From Coriobacteriia bacterium (lineage in GTDB: Bacteria > Actinomycetota > Coriobacteriia > WRKU01 > WQUG01), in the NCBI GenBank assembly GCA_009779395.1, contig WREJ01000052.1, forward strand, positions 1 to 7,487: DNA of 7,487 bases. Direction: 5' to 3'. Below the pieces are notes generated by a model. That model worked only from the letters and a program-made list of their open reading frames with translations. It had not been told where the DNA came from and did no database searches. Of the stretch, positions 5,628-7,487 are shown piece after piece. Both the position numbers and the translations under genes were made by a program. Positions within the stretch are counted from its first letter, which is position 1. The number at the start of each line of letters is the position of its first letter.

Positions 5628-6972
5628 TCCAGTCCCCCATTTCTGTTGGCACAAAGTCAGTGTAGACCTCACCTGTTCCAAAGGTTTCTACGTCCATGCA
5701 GGCACGGTGAAACTCGATAGTTGTTGCAATGCCCTCGACGCGGAATTCGTCCAAGGCACGTTTTGCTCGTGCGATGGCTTCATCGCGGTCTGCTCCCCAG
5801 ACCAGCAACTTTGCAACCAGTGAGTCGTAGAAGGGCGGTACGTCAGCCCCCGCCTCGAGGTAGCTGTCAACACGCACGCCATAACCACCGGGAATAGCAA
5901 AGCGCGTGATGCGACCAGGACTGGGGCGGAAATCATGTCGGGGGTCTTCTGCATTGATACGAAACTCAATGGCATGACCACGAATTGCCAAATCTTCCTG
6001 CGAGAAAGAGAGAGGCAGTCCATAAGCGATACGAATCTGTTCAGCAACAATGTCGCGGTCGGTAATCATCTCGGTGACGCAGTGCTCTACCTGGATACGT
6101 GTGTTCATCTCCATAAAGTAGTAGCTGCCATCCTGGTCAAAAAGAAACTCGACGGTACCGGCGCCCTCATAGTCAACGGCGGCTGCCAATTGCAGGGCAG
6201 ACTCCCCCATCTCGCGGCGGCGTTCTGGCGTCAGCACCACAGAGGGTGCTTCTTCGATCAGTTTTTGGTGACGGCGTTGCACGCTACAGTCACGTTCGTA
6301 CAGGTAAACACCCTTGCCATCGCGGTCAACCAAGATTTGAATCTCGATGTGACGCGAACGCAGCAGGTACTTTTCTAGATACACCGTGTCATCGCCAAAG
6401 GCAGCCAGTGACTCGGTTTTGGCAGCGGTGAACTGCTTTTTCAGGTCGTCAGCGTCTGTTGCAACACGCATACCCTTGCCGCCGCCGCCGGCACTTGCTT
6501 TGACCAGCACAGGATAGCCAACTTCGTCGGCAAAGTCACGTGCTTCTTCGACAGTTGCAATCGCCCCAGGAGACCCGGGAACCACAGGAACGCCTGCAGC
6601 ACTGGCTGTCTCGCGCGCCACACCCTTGTTGCCCATCTTGTCGATGGCATCAGGGCTTGGGCCGATAAACACGATGTCATTGTCGGCACAGGCTTGCGCA
6701 AACTGGGCGTTCTCTGCCAGAAAACCGTAGCCAGGATGGATTGCCTCTGCCCCCGTGTTCAGCGCAGCCATGATGACGTTATCGATAACTAAATACGACT
6801 GATTACTGGGAGCAGGTCCAATACAGACAGCCTCGTCTGCTTCGCTGACGTGACGCGAATTGACGTCAGCCTGCGAATAGACAGCAACGGTCTTGATGCC
6901 CATTTCACGCGCACTTCGCATGACGCGCAGGGCGACCTCTCCCCTGTTTGCTACCAGAATCTTTTTAAACAT
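5617..6972 (-). CDS. accC: Acetyl-CoA carboxylase, biotin carboxylase subunit (AccC)
   Basis: A 451-residue ATP-grasp enzyme that carboxylates the biotin of AccB using ATP and bicarbonate. It opens with the family signature FKKILVANRGEVALRVMR. The ATP-binding lysines are K116 and K158, and the glycine-rich loop AGGGGKGM spans 161-168. ERDCSVQRRHQK (227-238) contains the conserved C230 and H236. The metal and bicarbonate site is E275 and then E288, N290, R292 and E296 in MEMNTRIQVEH. R338 lies in GHAIEFRIN. Most of these numbers coincide with E. coli AccC as I recall it, so the protein looks intact and active. It ends in TAG at 5617, and its last 11 bases are also the first 11 of the Asp23 gene. 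The carboxyltransferase genes accD and accA are not in the window. Confidence 0.98.
   Translation of the reverse strand: MFKKILVANRGEVALRVMRSAREMGIKTVAVYSQADVNSRHVSEADEAVCIGPAPSNQSYLVIDNVIMAALNTGAEAIHPGYGFLAENAQFAQACADNDIVFIGPSPDAIDKMGNKGVARETASAAGVPVVPGSPGAIATVEEARDFADEVGYPVLVKASAGGGGKGMRVATDADDLKKQFTAAKTESLAAFGDDTVYLEKYLLRSRHIEIQILVDRDGKGVYLYERDCSVQRRHQKLIEEAPSVVLTPERRREMGESALQLAAAVDYEGAGTVEFLFDQDGSYYFMEMNTRIQVEHCVTEMITDRDIVAEQIRIAYGLPLSFSQEDLAIRGHAIEFRINAEDPRHDFRPSPGRITRFAIPGGYGVRVDSYLEAGADVPPFYDSLVAKLLVWGADRDEAIARAKRALDEFRVEGIATTIEFHRACMDVETFGTGEVYTDFVPTEMGDWNVK
5633..5638 (-). promoter_or_regulatory. Ribosome binding site of the Asp23 family gene, inside accC
   Basis: GGGGGA on the minus strand, 5 bases before the ATG at 5627. 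It lies in the accC codons for Met-Gly-Asp near the C-terminus. It decides the start of the next gene in favour of this ATG over an upstream in-frame start at 5681. Confidence 0.6.
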
Positions 6973-6981
6973 AGCACTCAG

Positions 6982-6986
6982 TCCTT
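6982..6986 (-). promoter_or_regulatory. Ribosome binding site of accC
   Basis: AAGGA on the minus strand, 9 bases before the accC ATG and overlapping the TAA stop of accB. It supports the ATG at 6972 as the accC start and suggests coupled translation of the two subunits. Confidence 0.7.
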
Positions 6987-7482
6987 AGGCGGGTTCGTAG
7001 TACATAATGGTGTCGCCAAAGCCCAGAGCATCAGCATTTTCAGCAAGGATTTCGCGGATAATGCCGTCCTCGTCGATGGTCAGTTCGTTCATCAGCTTCA
7101 TGGCTTCTAAAATGCAGATGGCGTCTCCTGCTTTGACGCTGTCACCAACTGTCACAAAGGGGCCAGCCTCGGGTGAAGGCGAAGCGTAATAGGTGCCCAC
7201 CATGGGTGCCGTGATTGCTTTCCAGCTTGCCGGACGCTCGTTTGCAGCAGCTGCAGGGGCTGCTTCGGCTGCTACAGGGGCAGCGGCAGGAGCGGCAGCT
7301 GGGGCTGCAACAGGAGCTGCGGCTACCGGAGCTGCTGCAAGGCCACCACCAGCACCCGTACCCGTTGCTGGTGCATCAGCTTTACGTACGGTTACTCTGC
7401 TGTCACCGTCTTCGATTACTACCTCTGAAATGCCCGAGGCATCCAGTGCTTTAATCAGGTTCTCGACATTACGTAGTTCCAT
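6985..7482 (-). CDS. accB: Biotin carboxyl carrier protein of acetyl-CoA carboxylase (AccB/BCCP)
   Basis: A 165-residue protein that carries the biotin on which AccC places carboxylate before transfer to acetyl-CoA, giving malonyl-CoA for fatty acid synthesis in the cytoplasm. Residues 1-34 form the usual N-terminal segment (ISEVVIEDGDSRVTVRK). Residues 36-82 are an Ala/Pro/Gly-rich flexible linker. Residues 87-165 are the biotinyl domain, with APMVGTYY near 92-99 and the biotin-accepting lysine K129 in EAMKLMNEL (most relatives read EAMKMMNEI). Length is normal for the family. The ATG at 7482-7480 lies only 5 bases from the window edge, so its promoter and full ribosome binding site are outside. 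The stop is 12 bases before accC, as expected for a co-transcribed accBC pair. Identification is secure. Confidence 0.96.
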   Translation of the reverse strand: MELRNVENLIKALDASGISEVVIEDGDSRVTVRKADAPATGTGAGGGLAAAPVAAAPVAAPAAAPAAAPVAAEAAPAAAANERPASWKAITAPMVGTYYASPSPEAGPFVTVGDSVKAGDAICILEAMKLMNELTIDEDGIIREILAENADALGFGDTIMYYEPA

Positions 7483-7487
7483 ATCTC

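Noticed and set aside
5628..5681. Alternative upstream start for the Asp23 family gene at 5681
   Set aside because: It would overlap accC by 65 bases, and it adds residues without family similarity, while the ATG at 5627 has a good ribosome binding site.
5935..6378. Plus-strand open frame (147 codons) opposite accC
   Set aside because: It is a shadow of the conserved accC coding sequence with no recognisable family.
7240..7350. GC-rich repetitive stretch in accB
   Set aside because: It encodes the Ala/Pro-rich linker normal for biotin carboxyl carrier proteins.

Overview
This window is one strand-uniform block of housekeeping genes. Everything real reads on the minus strand, so transcription runs from high to low coordinates. 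In that order the genes are accB, accC, an Asp23/Gls24 family gene, nusB, xseB, dxs, a tlyA-type rRNA methyltransferase gene, nadK, and the first 240 codons of recN, which runs off the low-coordinate edge. There are no RNA genes, mobile elements, CRISPR arrays or phage genes. No gene-free stretch exceeds 60 bases.

The order suggests a deep-branching Gram-positive, most plausibly a Coriobacteriia-type actinobacterium with medium GC (by eye in the low-to-mid 50s percent). The accB-accC-asp23-nusB run resembles the order found in Firmicutes such as Bacillus. The tlyA-nadK-recN run, with nadK where Bacillus has ahrC/argR, is the order found in Actinobacteria such as Mycobacterium. This assignment is an inference from gene order, not a database match.

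Layout: 7482-5277 holds accB, accC and asp23 (fatty-acid precursor supply plus an envelope-associated protein), with accC and asp23 overlapping by 11 bases. The 60-base gap 5217-5276 holds a perfect 13-bp inverted repeat and a second small hairpin just before the nusB start. From 5216 to the window edge run nusB (transcription antitermination), xseB (exonuclease VII small subunit), dxs (first step of the MEP isoprenoid pathway), tlyA (rRNA 2'-O-methylation), nadK (NADP supply) and recN (double-strand break repair). From xseB onward the genes are fused by minimal overlaps (GTGA, TGATG, TAATG) or a 6-base gap, which implies translational coupling in one transcript.

No wholly new system is visible. 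The most notable points are: (1) a TlyA-type protein that keeps the methyltransferase core and all four expected catalytic residues but entirely lacks the N-terminal S4 RNA-binding domain, with an in-frame stop two codons upstream; (2) a DXS enlarged by a low-complexity C-terminal tail of almost the same length as the missing S4 domain, ending where tlyA begins; (3) an XseB whose second half is an acidic disordered-looking tail and which has no xseA beside it; (4) tandem hairpins and no visible Shine-Dalgarno before nusB.
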